DNA of 64,000 bases, from positions 287,001-351,000 of the forward strand of contig JAQNBH010000301.1 of the NCBI GenBank assembly GCA_028752905.1, written 5' to 3'. Below, piece after piece: positions 22,343 through 34,805 of the stretch (position 1 is the stretch's first letter; every line of letters starts with the position of its first letter). Source of the stretch: Cladorhizidae sp. MBARI D1340-BT2. Lineage: Eukaryota; Porifera; Demospongiae; Poecilosclerida; Cladorhizidae. A program made the position numbers and the translations under genes. Below the pieces are notes generated by a model. The model ran no database searches. It was not told the DNA's origin and saw nothing but the letters and a program-made list of their open reading frames with translations.

Positions 22343-23706
22343 TAGCCTGACATACCTGATGTATGCATACTCACTCTGTTGACATACCTGATGTATGCAT
22401 ACTCACTCTGTTGGCATACCTGATGTAAGCATACTCACTCTGTTGGCATACCTGATGTATGCATACTCACTCTGTTGGCATACCTGATGTAAGCATACTC
22501 ACTCTGTTGGCATACCTGATGTATGCATACTCACTCTGTTGGCATACCTGATGTAAGCATACTCACTCTGTTGGCATACCTGATGTATGCATACTCACTC
22601 TGTGGCATACCTGATGTAAGCATACTCATACTCACTCTGTTGGCATACCTGATGTAAGCATACTCACTCTGTGGCATACCTGATGTATGCATACTCACTC
22701 TGTTGGCATACCTGATGTATGCATACTCACTCTGTTGGCATACCTGATGTATGCATACTCACTCTGTTGGCATACCTGATATATGCATACTCACTCTGTT
22801 GGCATACCTGATGTATGCATACTCACTCTGTGGCATACCTGATGTATGCATACTCACTCTGTTGGCATACCTGATGTATGCATACTCACTCTGTTGGCAT
22901 ACCTGATGTAAGCATACTCACTGTTGGCATACCTGATGTATGCATACTCACTCTGTTGGCATACCTGATGTATGCATACTCACTCTGTTGGCATACCTGA
23001 TATATGCATACTCACTCTGTTGGCATACCTGATGTATGCATACTCACTCTGTTGGCATACCTGATATATGCATACTCACTCTGTTGGCATACCTGATGTA
23101 TGCATACTCACTCTGTGGCATACCTGATGTAAGCATACTCATACTCACTCTGTTGGCATACCTGTTGTAAGCATACTCACTCTGTGGCATACCTGATGTA
23201 TGCATACTCACTCTGTTGGCATACCTGATATATGCATACTCACTCTGTTGGCATACCTGATGTAAGCATACTCACTCTGTTGGCATACCTGATGTATGCA
23301 TACTCACTCTGTTGGCATACCTGATGTATGCATACTCACTCTGTTGGCATACCTGATGTATGCATACTCACTCTGTGGCATACCTGATGTATGCATACTT
23401 ACTCTGTGGCATACCTGATGTAAGCATACTCATACTCACTCTGTTGGCATACCTGTTGTAAGCATACTCACTCTGTGGCATACCTGATGTATGCATACTC
23501 ACTCTGTTGGCATACCTGATGTAAGCAAACTCACTCTGTTGGCATACCCGATGTATGCATACTCACTCTGTTGGCATACCTGATGTATGCATACTCACTC
23601 TGTTGACATACCTGATGTATGCATACTCACTCTGTTGGCATACCTGATGTAAGCATACTCACTCTGTTGACATACCTGATGTAAGCATATTCACTCTGTT
23701 GGCATA
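22343..23706. repeat. 32-bp array (ATACCTGATGTATGCATACT), locus 1
   Basis: About 43 copies of a 32-bp unit (CATACCTGATGTATGCATAC, then TCACTCTGTTGG). GTAAGC/GTATGC alternate, and a 30-31-bp form has a single G in TGTGGC. The same satellite reappears at 52682-53371. Confidence 0.96.
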
Positions 23707-24173
23707 CGGGTCATTCCATGTCAAATCATCTAGGCCATTACACCACCCATCTCAAAATTTTTCCAGCCTCCAACCATGGCAAGATACATACATACATATA
23801 TAGGTCAAATCCGAAATTTTAGCTCTCCATGAGGTCAGGAACACCGTTTTTCATAAATTCCAAAAAATTGGTCTTTTCACGTACTCAACGCCCACGCATT
23901 TACATCTCCGAGTGCCCATATCTCACTAAAATTGATGTAAATCAGGCAATTCTGGTCTCATTGGTCTAAAAGTTTTCACCTGGCATGTTTTTTGAACTGG
24001 GGAATGCGAATATCACATTTAGAAAGCTGTACAACTGATAGAAAATCTACTTTATTAGTCACAAAGATCCATCGCGATAATATTCAGAACGTCTCCGCTA
24101 GAGATCTTTGAGGCAGAAATGAACATAACCTCGGTGCCATGCAACCCAATTCAATGCTAGATTCCAAAAGTAC
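23707..24173. other. Unique segment, possibly a truncated transposon end
   Basis: The 32-bp array stops abruptly at GGGTCATTCCATGTCAAATC, which looks like a transposon terminus, but I find no matching inverted end and no coding family. The remaining ~450 bp is non-repetitive. Confidence 0.3.
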
Positions 24174-24258
24174 ATAGAGAGGATGTTCCATGACTTAGAA
24201 GAGGATGTTCCATGACTTGGAAGAGGATGTTCCATGACTTAGAAGAGGATGTTCCATG
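24174..24258. repeat. 22-bp repeat, four copies
   Basis: GAGGATGTTCCATGACTTAG plus AA is repeated about four times. The last copy fuses into the 17-bp satellite through CCATGACTAGGTGTATAACC. Confidence 0.92.
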
Positions 24259-24777
24259 ACTAGGTGTATAACCATGCTAGGTGTATAACCATGGTAGGTG
24301 TATCACCATGCTAGGTGTATAACCATGCTAGGTGTATAACTATGCTACATAGGTGTATAACCATGCTAGGTATATAACCATGCTAGGTGTATAACCATGC
24401 TAGGTGTATGACCATGCTAGGTATATAACCATGCTAGGTATATAACTATGCTAGGTGTATAACCATGCTAGGTGTATAACCATGCTAGGTGTATAGCCAT
24501 GCTAGGTGTATAGCCATGCTAGGTGTATAACCATGCTAGGTATATAACCATGCTAGGTGTATAACCATGCTAGGTGTATAACCATGCTAGGTGTATAACC
24601 ATGCTAGGTGTATAACCATGCTAGGTATATAACCGTGCTAGGTGTATAACTATGCTACGTGTATAACCATGCTAGGTGTATAACCATGCTAGGTATATAA
24701 CCATGCTAGGTGTATAACCATGCTAGGTGTATAACTATGCTACGTGTATAACCATGCTAGGTATATAACCATGCTAG
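24259..24777. repeat. 17-bp satellite, short array before unit B
   Basis: About 30 units of the same 17-bp satellite as 1-4808, with TATAGCC, TATGACC and CTACGTG variants. It meets the piggyBac remnant at exactly the same CTAG/AGGCATG point as in unit A. Confidence 0.96.
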
Positions 24778-26476
24778 AGGCATGTTTTGTCAGAAGATGC
24801 ATGTTAAAACATCCAAGGCAGGACCCTCCCCTGTTTGGCAGACCCCCACAACTAATTTTTTTAAATCAAAAGCTGTAAATTGGTTTGTAGCTTGTCAAAG
24901 CTAACAGTTGTGATTCGAGTGAAACCAAATTGCAATAACTAAAGTGGTTGATGAATGACAACGTGCTGTATTTGATTACGCGCAAAAAATATCATTTTAT
25001 ATGAATACAATGTAGTACATTGGTGCATATCGAGAGAGAAGGTTATATTCCAATAACGTGACTATAATTTGTTTTTGTGCCACAATAAGTAGCAGTCGGT
25101 GCTCGCAATTCCAGTGTGGCATAGCCATATGCCACAATCCTGTCAGTACCACTGGCTGTCCGATCTCTTTTGTTGCTGGTAGCAGTAAGTGCAATGTCCT
25201 CGACTGCGCTTCCCAGAGGTTAAAGGGTTCTTTATTGGGAAGTGGAGGAAAGGAAGACTCTTGATAATGGAGCCACACCCAGCTCTGCGTCGGCTACAAT
25301 AACTTCCAATTATCTCCTTGGCTAACTGAATCCTGAACTTCTTGATCGTAAGTTCACTTCCGCTTCCTGACCATCCTTTGTGTAGAATGAAGGCGTTTGT
25401 TATGGCCACATCGATCAGAAAGTTAAATATGTCTTTGTAGCTTTTCACCCTGCACCTATAATATCCTCTGATCTGATCCCCTCCTCCCATGTATTTATTG
25501 TAGGACTGGATAGCTAAGGGGCAGCTTATTTCCTCTCTGCAGCCATTGTTTGTATGCCGAATGACTGAGGTGACGCTCTTGGGGTCGCTGTTGGTGTACA
25601 TAATCATGACGATTTTTCGTTCCTGCCATGCATTTGCACACACTTTTCCACATTGCGTGGTTAGTGACTGGCCCCTAAAAATGTTTAGAAGTTCATATAA
25701 TGAGTATCTCATAGTTGTGGTAAATAACATGCATGAACTGATATACAACACCAAAATGTTTGTGGCATAACACTAACTTGTGTTAATCTAGTGCACATTT
25801 TACCTTTTCTTGAATTTGCCTTTCTCCAGCTCCTCGGGTAAACCACGCCTATCTTTCCTGGCTGTCCCACATCCATAACTCCCTCTCCTCTCCAAATCAA
25901 CCAACAGACTATGCGAGGTAAAAAAAGCTGTCAAAGTACACGTGCATGTGCCACTTGCCCTGTAGGTCCTCAGTTAGTTCCTTGACCACTCTTGCCCCCA
26001 AGTGGTGTTCAACTGCACCTTTCTTTTTACCCGTGTAAATCTCTGTGTGAAAAAACCATTTCGGCTATCAGCCCGAACCCACACCTTGATTCCTCTTTTG
26101 ATGGGTTTCAATGGCATGTATTGCTTCAGTGATGAATGACCTTGAAAGTTGATCATAGCCTCATCGATTGCAATCTCGTACTTCGGCCTGTATATTGATG
26201 AAAAATTGTGTTGAAAATGGCTGACAAGAGGTTGGATTTTCCCCAGCCTGTCATAATTTTCACTGCCCCTTGGGGAAAGTGAACTAAGCCTCATAGACAC
26301 ATATGATGTACTAGGCCACAGAGCGACTTAAGCTGAATTAAGCAACCGAGACACTTATACTGAACTAGGCAACAGAGATACCTCTGCGGGCAAACAGTTG
26401 CATTTTTAAAAAAACTTATGGTTACAACTTTAGAGCTCCGTAGATTCTGCAAACTTCATGGTATGGACTTCATGGA
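24776..26476 (-). mobile_element. piggyBac-like transposon remnant, copy B
   Basis: The fullest uninterrupted copy. It keeps the ~260 bp lost from copy A (24893-25150, with the end of the coding region and 3' flank) and the 31 bp lost near the second catalytic Asp. The left terminus is cut by the 17-bp satellite. On the right it runs into the short 28-30-bp minisatellite and the 60-bp flank seen in A and C. Confidence 0.88.
25062..26300 (-). pseudogene. piggyBac-like transposase pseudogene (copy B)
   Basis: In minus-strand order: AIDEAM (about 26170), KQYMPLKPIKRGIKVW, VYFDSFFTS (about 25935), GTARKDRRGLPEEL, CPLAIQSYNKYMGGGDQ (about 25480), a YYRC segment, and a C-terminal cysteine-rich domain (GHCTYCYQQQKR, then DCGIWLCHTG, STDCYLLWHKNK) ending at TAG 25062. 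A TGA after DSQWY, at a position where a Cys is expected, truncates the domain; frameshifts near 25750 and 25900 also break the chain. The three catalytic Asp positions and the zinc-binding cysteines can be read, but the first ~200 residues of a typical family member are gone. It is dead, and the closest of the three copies to the ancestral sequence. Confidence 0.9.
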
Positions 26477-27535
26477 TACTGCAGCTTGATGTCTTCCAGA
26501 CCAGAATGACTAATTCCAGCAATGCGAGGACCCAGTAACTGACTGGATGTTCAAAGAATGCTTCTACAGATACAGGGTTTGAGATGTCTCGAGTGTTACT
26601 ACAATTTGAACAAAAAGTAAACCATGCCTGCCCTACGGGCTTCAGTTGCAAGGGAGCTCAGTTACCAACTTATTACACCTTTCTATGACCTCTCTAAGCT
26701 TATCAAAGTTTATTATACGATTACCCTTACCTAGTTCTCCAACACCACCCAAGTCCAAAGAGGTAGAGCCAGCAGATCCAGTAGCAACAGCCACAGAAGC
26801 AGCTGAACGATCCATGAGAGCCAACTTCTTACCGGGCATAGTCACTGGTCATAGTTACCAATGGAACTGGCCTATCTTCAGACATTTGCAATTGATTGCA
26901 AGGTAAGTGAAGGTTCACAGAAGGCGCTACCTCACCCACAGGATCCAAGAAACTCACTAACAAAGGAAGGAAACAGCTAGTAACTTTTTAGTATGGAGAT
27001 AAACATTAAAACTTGCCTTGCGCGGCTACTGTGACAGGCTCAACAACAGCCGCCTGTAGGGCTTTCTTCTTCTTGTCTTCACTCTTCTTGAATCCTTGGC
27101 CTTTCTGTTAAAATGCTTCTCTGTTCTCTTCCCCATAACTCAACAGTGTAAAAGTTTCAAGTGAACCTTGACCTAAAAAAATGTGCTCGTCTTAGCGGTT
27201 GCGCACTACCCCCCAACCTGGCCAATTCATTGCGCAAACGACTGGTAAGGGTCTCCATGAAATTGGCAACATTTTGATATATAAAAACTGTATTTTGGGT
27301 AGGCGATCATCGCCGACCGCCCGATTGTAGCCAGGTAAGACTGGGAGAGAACCTCTTCCAATGTGAAGTGAAATGAAATGAAATGCGCTGTATAAAAATG
27401 GCTATATCTTCTGATGCAAGGATTCACTTGCTCTGAAACTTGAAACTCAAACTCCAGACATATTATGAACCCTTTTGGACCCATAAAAAAAAAAAATAGA
27501 AAAAATATGTGTTTTCAGCCCTCTTCCCCCCTTAA
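26477..27535 (-). mobile_element. Right-hand part of a Kolobok-like TTAA transposon, copy B
   Basis: Same truncated element as 6211-7269, ending at TTAA 27532-27535 and followed by GAGAGGAG. This is the unoccupied target of the 635-bp element found in unit A. The transposase 5' part (27136 down to about 26640) has the same 1-bp frameshift in the Lys-rich leader as copy A. Confidence 0.8.
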
Positions 27536-28510
27536 GAGAGGAGAATTGTTGGAAATAGACACAGCTACAGTTAAAAATTAATATAAAATCTGGAATGCAA
27601 TAGTACCTAGCAACCATATATTACGGGATAGCATTATTGTTGATAAACATGTGGTAATTTTTGTGAAAAACACACACTGACCACAAAGTATGAATATGAT
27701 TATGGATTTAATCAATATAAGAACATTGATTATATATAATTTTTGCCTAAATATTTTTGGTTGTATTTCAAACAATGTGGTTAGGATGTTGTGACCACAT
27801 CCAATGAATATGATTGTGTATTTATAAACATAATATTGCTTCTAACGTTTTTTACATAAATATGTTTCTATTACTTGAAACAATGTGGTCAAATGCTTGT
27901 GACCACATTCTGACCATAGCATATGAATATAATTATGCTTGTTTATCAACATAAAACATTGTTTATGATGATAAATGCATTTTTTTATAATTTTTTTAAT
28001 ATAATACTCTGGTCAAGATTATGTGACCATAATGATAATGATGATTAAAAAAAAAAAATAAAAAAATTTTAAAAAATGGGAAAAAAATAAAATAAAAAAA
28101 CTTTAAACATGCTGAATACAACTATGAATATTATTATGCTTATTTATCAATACAACAGAACAGATCCCAGTTGAACACGGACCTGAGATACAAAGCTGCC
28201 TCCTCCAGGATAGCAACCCAGTGAGCATCATACTCCAAGAGACATTTTAGGTGCACTGTCTCCATACCATAAGAACATTGCTTATAATCTATAATCCTGA
28301 GTATATTGTTTACATACATATTATTTATTTGACACAATGTGACTATTTTTATATATATATATATATCACAATGTTACTATTATTATTTATATATATATGA
28401 CACACTGTATAATGGATTTGGCTTATTGAGAATGAACATAATTCAATAACTTATAGCCATTTTGCCAAGGAACTATATAGCGTCTCTTGTTACCATCGAG
28501 CACCACGAGG
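27536..28510. other. AT-rich block, unit B copy
   Basis: Counterpart of 7909-8880, with small differences: GTGAAAAAC inserted near 27663, one ACCATATATTACG copy instead of two, and different A-rich tract lengths near 28045-28100. The coding-like minus-strand patch (HLKCLLEYDAHWVAILEEAA) lies at about 28146-28260. Function unknown. Confidence 0.55.
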
Positions 28511-28759
28511 AGGTATGGACCTGGTACCTTTGTGTACGTGTAATGTGTTGCACATGACTCCTCTTTTGACCAACTATATACCAACCACTGAGTCCAAGTG
28601 GTATCTACTAGATGGGTGCGCCAAAGAAGTAGGTGCAGGACATGTAATGGAGCTATGTGGACTGAATCGAGGAACAGCAGAAGAAACAAGAGCAGCAGTA
28701 CTGGCAGCAGAAGTACCAGGAGTGGAAGCACCACCAGCAGAAGTACCAGAGGTTCCAGC

Positions 28760-28894
28760 ATGAGACCTTAGTTTCTCAGTGGCCACTGGTCGCGACGCCA
28801 CGACGATCATTGCCTCAGGAAGGCATTCCTCGTATAGTAACTGATGGATAACGGACTTGATTTCCTCTTGGGGATCTCCGTCAAGTATAAATCC
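28760..28894 (-). pseudogene. NACHT-domain ATPase fragment (copy B)
   Basis: Forty-five codons match copy A from GFILDG to the sensor ASRPVATEKLR, but four codons around the Walker B DGLDE are deleted, giving GFILDGDPQEEIKSV. The frame is open here, unlike copy A, yet loss of the acidic pair would abolish ATP hydrolysis. The flanks are the same minisatellite on one side and the Thr/Ser/Ala-rich tail on the other. Confidence 0.7.
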
Positions 28895-29795
28895 CAGAGT
28901 ATATGACTGGCTGAAGAAGATCCCAGTGAGAGTATATGCCTGGCTGAAGAAGGTCTCAGAGTATATGACTGGCTGAAGAAGGTCCCAGAGTATATGACTG
29001 GCTGAAGAAGATCCCAGTGAGATTATATGACTGGCTGAAGAAGGTCTCGGAGTATATGACTGGCTGAAGAAGATCCAAGAGTATATGACTGGCTGAAGAA
29101 TGTCTCAGATTATATGACTGGCTAAAGAAGGACCCACAGTACATGACTAGCTGAAGAAGATTCCAGTGGGAAGTAGATGACTGGCTGAAGAAGGTTTCAG
29201 AGTATATGACTGGCTGAAGAAGATCCCAGTGAGAGTATATGACTGGCTGAAGAACGTCTCAGAGTAGATGACTGGCTGAAGAAGAACTCAGAGTATATGA
29301 CTGGCTGAAGAAGAACTCAGAGTATATGACTGGCTTAAGAAGATCCAACAGGTGTTTGACTGGCTGAAGAAGATCCCAGAGTATCTGACTGGCTGAAGAA
29401 GTTCCCAGAGTATATGACTGGCTGAAGAATGTGCCAGAGTATATATATGACTGGCTGAAGAAGGTCTCAGAGTATATGACTGGCTGAAGAAGGTCCCAGT
29501 GAGAGTATATGACTGGCTGAAGAACGTCTCAGAGTAGATGACTGGCTGAAGAAGGTCCCAGAGTATATGACTGGCTGAAGAAGGTCCCAGAGTATATGAC
29601 TGGCTGAAGAAGTATATGACTGGCTCCCAGTGAGAGTATATGACTGGCTGAAGAAGATCTCAGAGTATATGACTTGCTGAAGAAGATCCCAGTGAGAGTA
29701 TATGACTGGCTGAAGGTCTCAGAGAATATGACTGACCGAAGAAGGTCTCAGAGCATATATATATAATTATGACGGGCTGGAGAAGGTCCGTGTTA
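28895..29795. repeat. ~29-bp minisatellite (unit B)
   Basis: About 30 copies of the TATATGACTGGCTGAAGAAG unit, roughly 500 bp shorter than in unit A. The last, degenerate units (GACCGAAGAAGG, TATATATATAATTATGACGG) match unit A exactly. Confidence 0.95.
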
Positions 29796-29799
29796 GAGT

Positions 29800-30083
29800 A
29801 TATGTCCGTGTTAGAGTATATGCTTCATCTTGTACTAACATGCTTCATCTTGTGCTAACTTGCTTCATCTTGTACTAACATGCTTCATCTTGACAGACTG
29901 ACAGGTGAGTGCCTGCAGTGACACCCTCTTACCATGAGGATAAGGAGAGCCACACAGGTGAGTGTCTGCAGTGACTCCCTCTTACCATGAGGATAAGGAG
30001 AGCCACACAGGTGAGTGTCTGCAGTGACTCCCTCTTACCATGAGGATAAGGAGAGCCACACAGGTGAGTGCTGCAGTGATGCC
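29800..30083. repeat. 20-bp and 53-bp repeats (unit B)
   Basis: Four copies of the 20-bp GCTTCATCTTGTACTAACAT unit, then three 53-bp units (ATGAGGATAAGGAGAGCC), as in unit A. Confidence 0.88.
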
Positions 30084-30211
30084 CTCTAGCATTGGAGGTG
30101 CACAACACCTAAGCCTGGGAAAACTACCTGCACCAACATCAGCATGCTCTAGCATTGGAGGTGCACCCCACCTAAGCCTGGGAAAACTACCAGCACCAAC
30201 ATCAGCATGCT
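30084..30211. repeat. 63-bp tandem repeat, two copies
   Basis: Two 63-bp units where unit A has three, so copy number changed after the duplication. Confidence 0.93.
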
Positions 30212-30237
30212 CTAGCAGTGGTAATACATATACATAC

Positions 30238-30341
30238 CAAACAAAGTCAAGAATAGGGAGGGGAAGTTTCTGTCCCAGGCCGCTTCCTAGGGGGGTGACC
30301 AGAATCACTGGTTTGCTTCCCTTGTCGGTCTCCGCGGCCAT
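30238..30341 (-). CDS. Candidate first coding exon (unit B)
   Basis: Same 104-bp open stretch as 11382-11485: ATG at 30341, MAAETDKGSKPVILVTPLGS onward, then a GTATGT donor. One codon differs (DFF to DFV). Its survival over a high-complexity stretch is compatible with either a recent duplication or constraint. The product is unrecognised and no following exon was found. Confidence 0.33.
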
Positions 30342-30395
30342 TGAAACTAACTATTACATGAAGCGTCTTCTTCGCGTTTCTTTCCCATGAATCAA

Positions 30396-30840
30396 ATCTT
30401 TGAACGGAGTACTAAAGTTAGTATAAGTCCAGAATGTAGCATCCAAATCTTCTCCAATTTGGAAGGCAGCATCTTGCATGTACTGTCATCATATTTGGGG
30501 GGGGGGGGGGGGGGGGAAACAACCAAAAAATTGGGGTACTGTATATAGTGGACCCCTTAAAGAAGTACTGCTTTAGCAACTGTTTCATGTGGTGTAAATC
30601 TAGGTCACATTAAATGACTTGCAAATTTATTCTCCTATGCCAATCTTTCTGCAAACTTAGAGTTGAGCTAGTGACATCTGCTCTATCTTGCAATGCCTCA
30701 TATGGTGTTTTACTTCATGTCTTTTCTGTTGGTTTAAATCTTCCTCCTCTTCAAATATTTCATGCTGCCATGGTTGCACATATATAGAAGTCTAGCTCAT
30801 TTTTAAATATGTAGTAGTCTTGCTGCTGAAGCATGTATGT
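30396..30840. other. Unassigned spacer (unit B) with 20-G run
   Basis: Counterpart of 11540-11960. A run of 20 G at 30497-30516 replaces the 7-G run of unit A. No gene is seen. Confidence 0.6.
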
Positions 30841-31650
30841 TTCGGACAGCTCTATGAGGATTAGGCATGCATGTTTCAGACAGCCACTAGGAGGATTAGG
30901 CATGCATGTTTCAGACAGCCACTAGGAGGATTAGGCATGCATGTTTCAGAGAGCACTAGGAGGATTAGGCATGCATGTTTCAGAGAGCACTAGGAGGATT
31001 AGGCATGCATGTTTCAGAGAGCACTAGGAGGATTAGGCATGCATGTTTCAGAGAGCACTAGGAGGATTAGGCATGCATGTTTCAGAGAGCACTAGGAGGA
31101 TTAGGCATGCATGTTTCAGAGAGCACTAGGAGGATTAGGCATGCATGTTTCAGAGAGCACTAGGAGGATTAGGCATGCATGTTTCAGAGAGCACTAGGAG
31201 GATTAGGCGTGCATGTTTCAGGAAGCACTAGGGGGATTAGGCATGCATGTTTCAGAGAGCACTAGGAGGACTAGGCATGCATGTTTCAGAGAGCACTAGG
31301 AGGATTAGGCATGCATGTTTCAGGCAGAACTAGGAGGATTAGGCATGCATGTTTCAGAGAGCACTAGGAGGATTAGGCATGCATGTTTCAGAGAGCACTA
31401 GGAGGATTAGGCATGCATGTTTCAGAGAGCACTAGGAGGATTAGGCATAGATGTTTCAGAGAGCACTAGGAGGATTAGGCATGCATGTTTCAGAGAGCAC
31501 TAGGAGGATTATGCATGCATGTTTCAGAGAGCACTAGGAGGATTAGGCATGCATGTTTCAGAGAGCACTAGGAGGATTAGGCATGCATGTTTCAGAGAGC
31601 ACTAGGAGGATTAGGCATGCATGTTTCAGACAGCTCTATGAGGATTTTCA
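30841..31650. repeat. 34-bp array I (unit B)
   Basis: About 24 units of GGATTAGGCATGCATGTTTC. It is more homogeneous than unit A, with fewer CAGCTCTATGAGG variants. Confidence 0.95.
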
Positions 31651-32575
31651 CTAGAAGTTGAGAATTTTAGACATATACATTACATGCATGTATATGTTCT
31701 ATGATGCATGTTTCAGAGAGCACTATGAGGATTTACACTAGAAGTTAAGTAAATTTTGGATTTTTATAGGAACATATACATGCATGTAATTAAAGCGGGT
31801 GCACGTAATTATATGGGAACATTATAAAAAATATGCATGAAATAATTACATGGATATGTGACATGGATATGTGAAAAGTGAAAATAAGGGAGTGAATGTA
31901 GTTATAGGCATAAATCTAATTATAGGTTGTTATAAGACATCATGAATGTAATTATAGAGACATGTAATTTAGAAAATGTAAGAAGAATACATGATTGCAT
32001 CTATGAACTAGTATTAAAGACATTATATGCATTATACTGAGTAGAGAGTAAATGTATGTATGTTAGGGGATCAGGTGTGTATATAGGGCATATAAAATAG
32101 ACACATATAAGTAATTATTTAAGCAACATTCATATACAGCCTCACATGTATAAATATTGGGTATATATACGCATGTGAAGCACAAAAGGTTTGCAAGTTA
32201 GAAAGTTTTAAATCCATATATAATATATTTTATATATATATAAAGAACAAGTTCCTCTTAAATATAAAGGGTGTTCCTCTAAACATCCAGCACCTTTTTC
32301 ATGACAGACCTCGAAGGCTGATGACAGCAGCCAGAGTGAGAGATACTTTACCGAATAGCCACATCAATGGAGTGCTTGCCTGGAGTAATTGTACCATGTC
32401 ATTGTAAATTTGTGCAAAATTAAAACATAAATATGACATTCAGAATAACTCAATGTCCAGGGCTGTAACTTTGCCCTTTGCTACTCTGTGCATAATAGTA
32501 GAGTGCTTGGTAAGCTCACATTTGGGTTAGGTGATAAAAGCTCCACCAGCATCAAATTTCAGCGAGATGTATTAT
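31651..32575. other. AT-rich spacer (unit B)
   Basis: Nearly identical to 12811-13735 with scattered substitutions. No gene or RNA gene is recognised. Confidence 0.6.
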
Positions 32576-34805
32576 GTAAAGGGTCCCGTAATGTTTGTTC
32601 TCTACATTGATAGGTAAAGGACCCAGTAAATATTTGTTCTCTACACTGATAGGTAAAGGGTCCAGTAAATGTTTGTTCTCTACACTGATAGGTAAATGGT
32701 CCTGTAAATATTTGTTCTCTACACTGATAGGTAAAGGGTCCTGTAAATGTTTGTTCTCTACACTGATAGGTAAAGGGTCAAGCAAATGTTTGTTCTCTAC
32801 ACTGATAGGTAAAGGGTCCTGTAATATTTGTTCTCTACACTGATAGGTAAAGGGTCCTGTAAATATTTGTTCTCTATACTGATAGGTAAAGGGTCCTGTA
32901 AATGTTTGTTCTCTATTCTCTACACTGATAGGTTCTCTACACTGATAGGTAAAGGGTCAAGTAAATGTTTGTTCTCTACACTGATATTGATATATAGGTA
33001 AAGGGTCAAGTAAATGTTTGATCTCTACATTGATAGGTAAAGGGAAATGAAAATGTTTCCCCCTCTAAATTGATAGGTAAACAGTCCTGTAAATGTTTAT
33101 TCTCTACACTGATAGATAAAGGGTCCTGTAAATGTTTGTTCTCTATACTGATAGGTAAAGGACCCAGTAAATATTTGTTCTCTACACTGATAGGTAAAGG
33201 GTCCTGTAAATGTTTGTTCTCTACATTGATAGGTAAAGGGTCCTGTAAATATTTGTTCTCTACACTGATAGGTAAAGGTTCCTGTAAATGTTTGTTCTCT
33301 ACATTGATAGGTAAAGGGTCCTGTAAATGTTTGTTCTCTACACTGATAGGTAAATGGTTCTGTAAATGTTTATTTTCTCTACATTGATAGGTAAAGGGTC
33401 CTGTAAATGTTTGTTCTCTACACTGATAGGTAAAGGGTCCTGTAAATATTTGTTCTCTACACTGATAGGTAAAGGGTCCTGTAAATGTTTGTTCTCTACA
33501 TTCTCTACACTGATACATTCTCTACACTGATAGGTAAAGGGTCCTATAAATGTTTGTTCCACTGATAGGTTAAGGGTCAAGGGTCCTGTAAATGTTTATT
33601 CTCTACACTGATAGGTAAAGGGCCTGTCAGTGTAGGTAAAGGGTCCTGTAAATGTTTATTCTCTACATTGATAGCTAAAGGGTCAAGTAAATGTTTGTTC
33701 TCTACACTGACTTTGTTCTCTACACTGATAGGTAAAGGGTCCTGTAAATGTTTATTCTCTACACTGATAGGTAAAGGGTTCTGTAAATGTTTGTTCTCTA
33801 CACTGATAGGTAAAGGGTCCTGTAAATGTTTATTCTCTACACTGATAGCTAAAAAGGGTCAAGTAATTGTTTGTTCTCTACACTGAAGGTAAAGGGCACT
33901 GAAGGTAAAGGGTTCTGTAAATGTTTATTCTCTACATTGATAGGTAAAGGGTTCTGTAAATGTTTGTTCTCTACACTGATAGGTAAAGGGTCCTGTAAAT
34001 GTTTATTCTCTACACTGATAGGTAAAGGGTTCTGTAAATGTTTGTTCTCTACACTGATAGGTAAAGGGTCCTGTAAATGTTTATTCTCTACACTGATTTA
34101 TTCTCTACACTGATAGCTAAAAAGGGTCAAGTAATTGTTTGTTCTCTACACTGAAGGTAAAGGATTCTGTAAATGTTTATTCTCTACACTGATAGGTAAA
34201 GGGTCCTGTAAATGTTTATTCTCTACACTGATAGCTAAAGGGTCAAGTAAATGTTTGTTCTCTACACTGATAGGTAAAGGGTCCTGTAAATGTTTATTCT
34301 CTACATTGATTTATTCTCTACATTGATAGGTAAACAGTCCTGTAAATGTTTATTCTCTACATTGATAGGTAAAGGACATTGATAGGTAAAGGGTAAAGGG
34401 TCCTGTAAATGTTTGTTCTCTACACTGATAGGTAAAGGGTCCTGTAAATATTTGTTCTCTGCACTGATAGGTAAAGGGTCCTGTAAATATTTGTTCTCTA
34501 CATTGATAGGTAAAGGGTTCTGTAAATATTTGTTCTCTACACTGATAGGTAAAGGGTCCTGTAAATATTTGTTCTCTACACTGATAGGTAAATGGTCCTG
34601 TAAATGTTTATTCTCTACATTGATAGCTCATTGACATTGATAGCTAAAGGGTAGTAAATGTTTGTTCTCTACACTGATAGGTAAAGGGTCCTGTAAATGT
34701 TTATTCTCTACATTGATAGGTAAAGGGTCCTGTAAATGTTTGTTCTCTACACTGATAGGTAAAGGGTCCTGTAAATGTTTGTTCTCTATACTGATAGGTA
34801 AAGGA
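32576..34805. repeat. 39-bp minisatellite (unit B)
   Basis: About 55 units like GATAGGTAAAGGGTCCTGTA plus AATGTTTGTTCTCTACACT, with many partial units and duplicated TTCTCTACACTGA pieces (for example 32918-32990 and 33500-33535). It lacks the 304-bp duplication of unit A but repeats a different block containing GCTAAAAAGGGTC (about 33848 and 34115). Confidence 0.95.
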
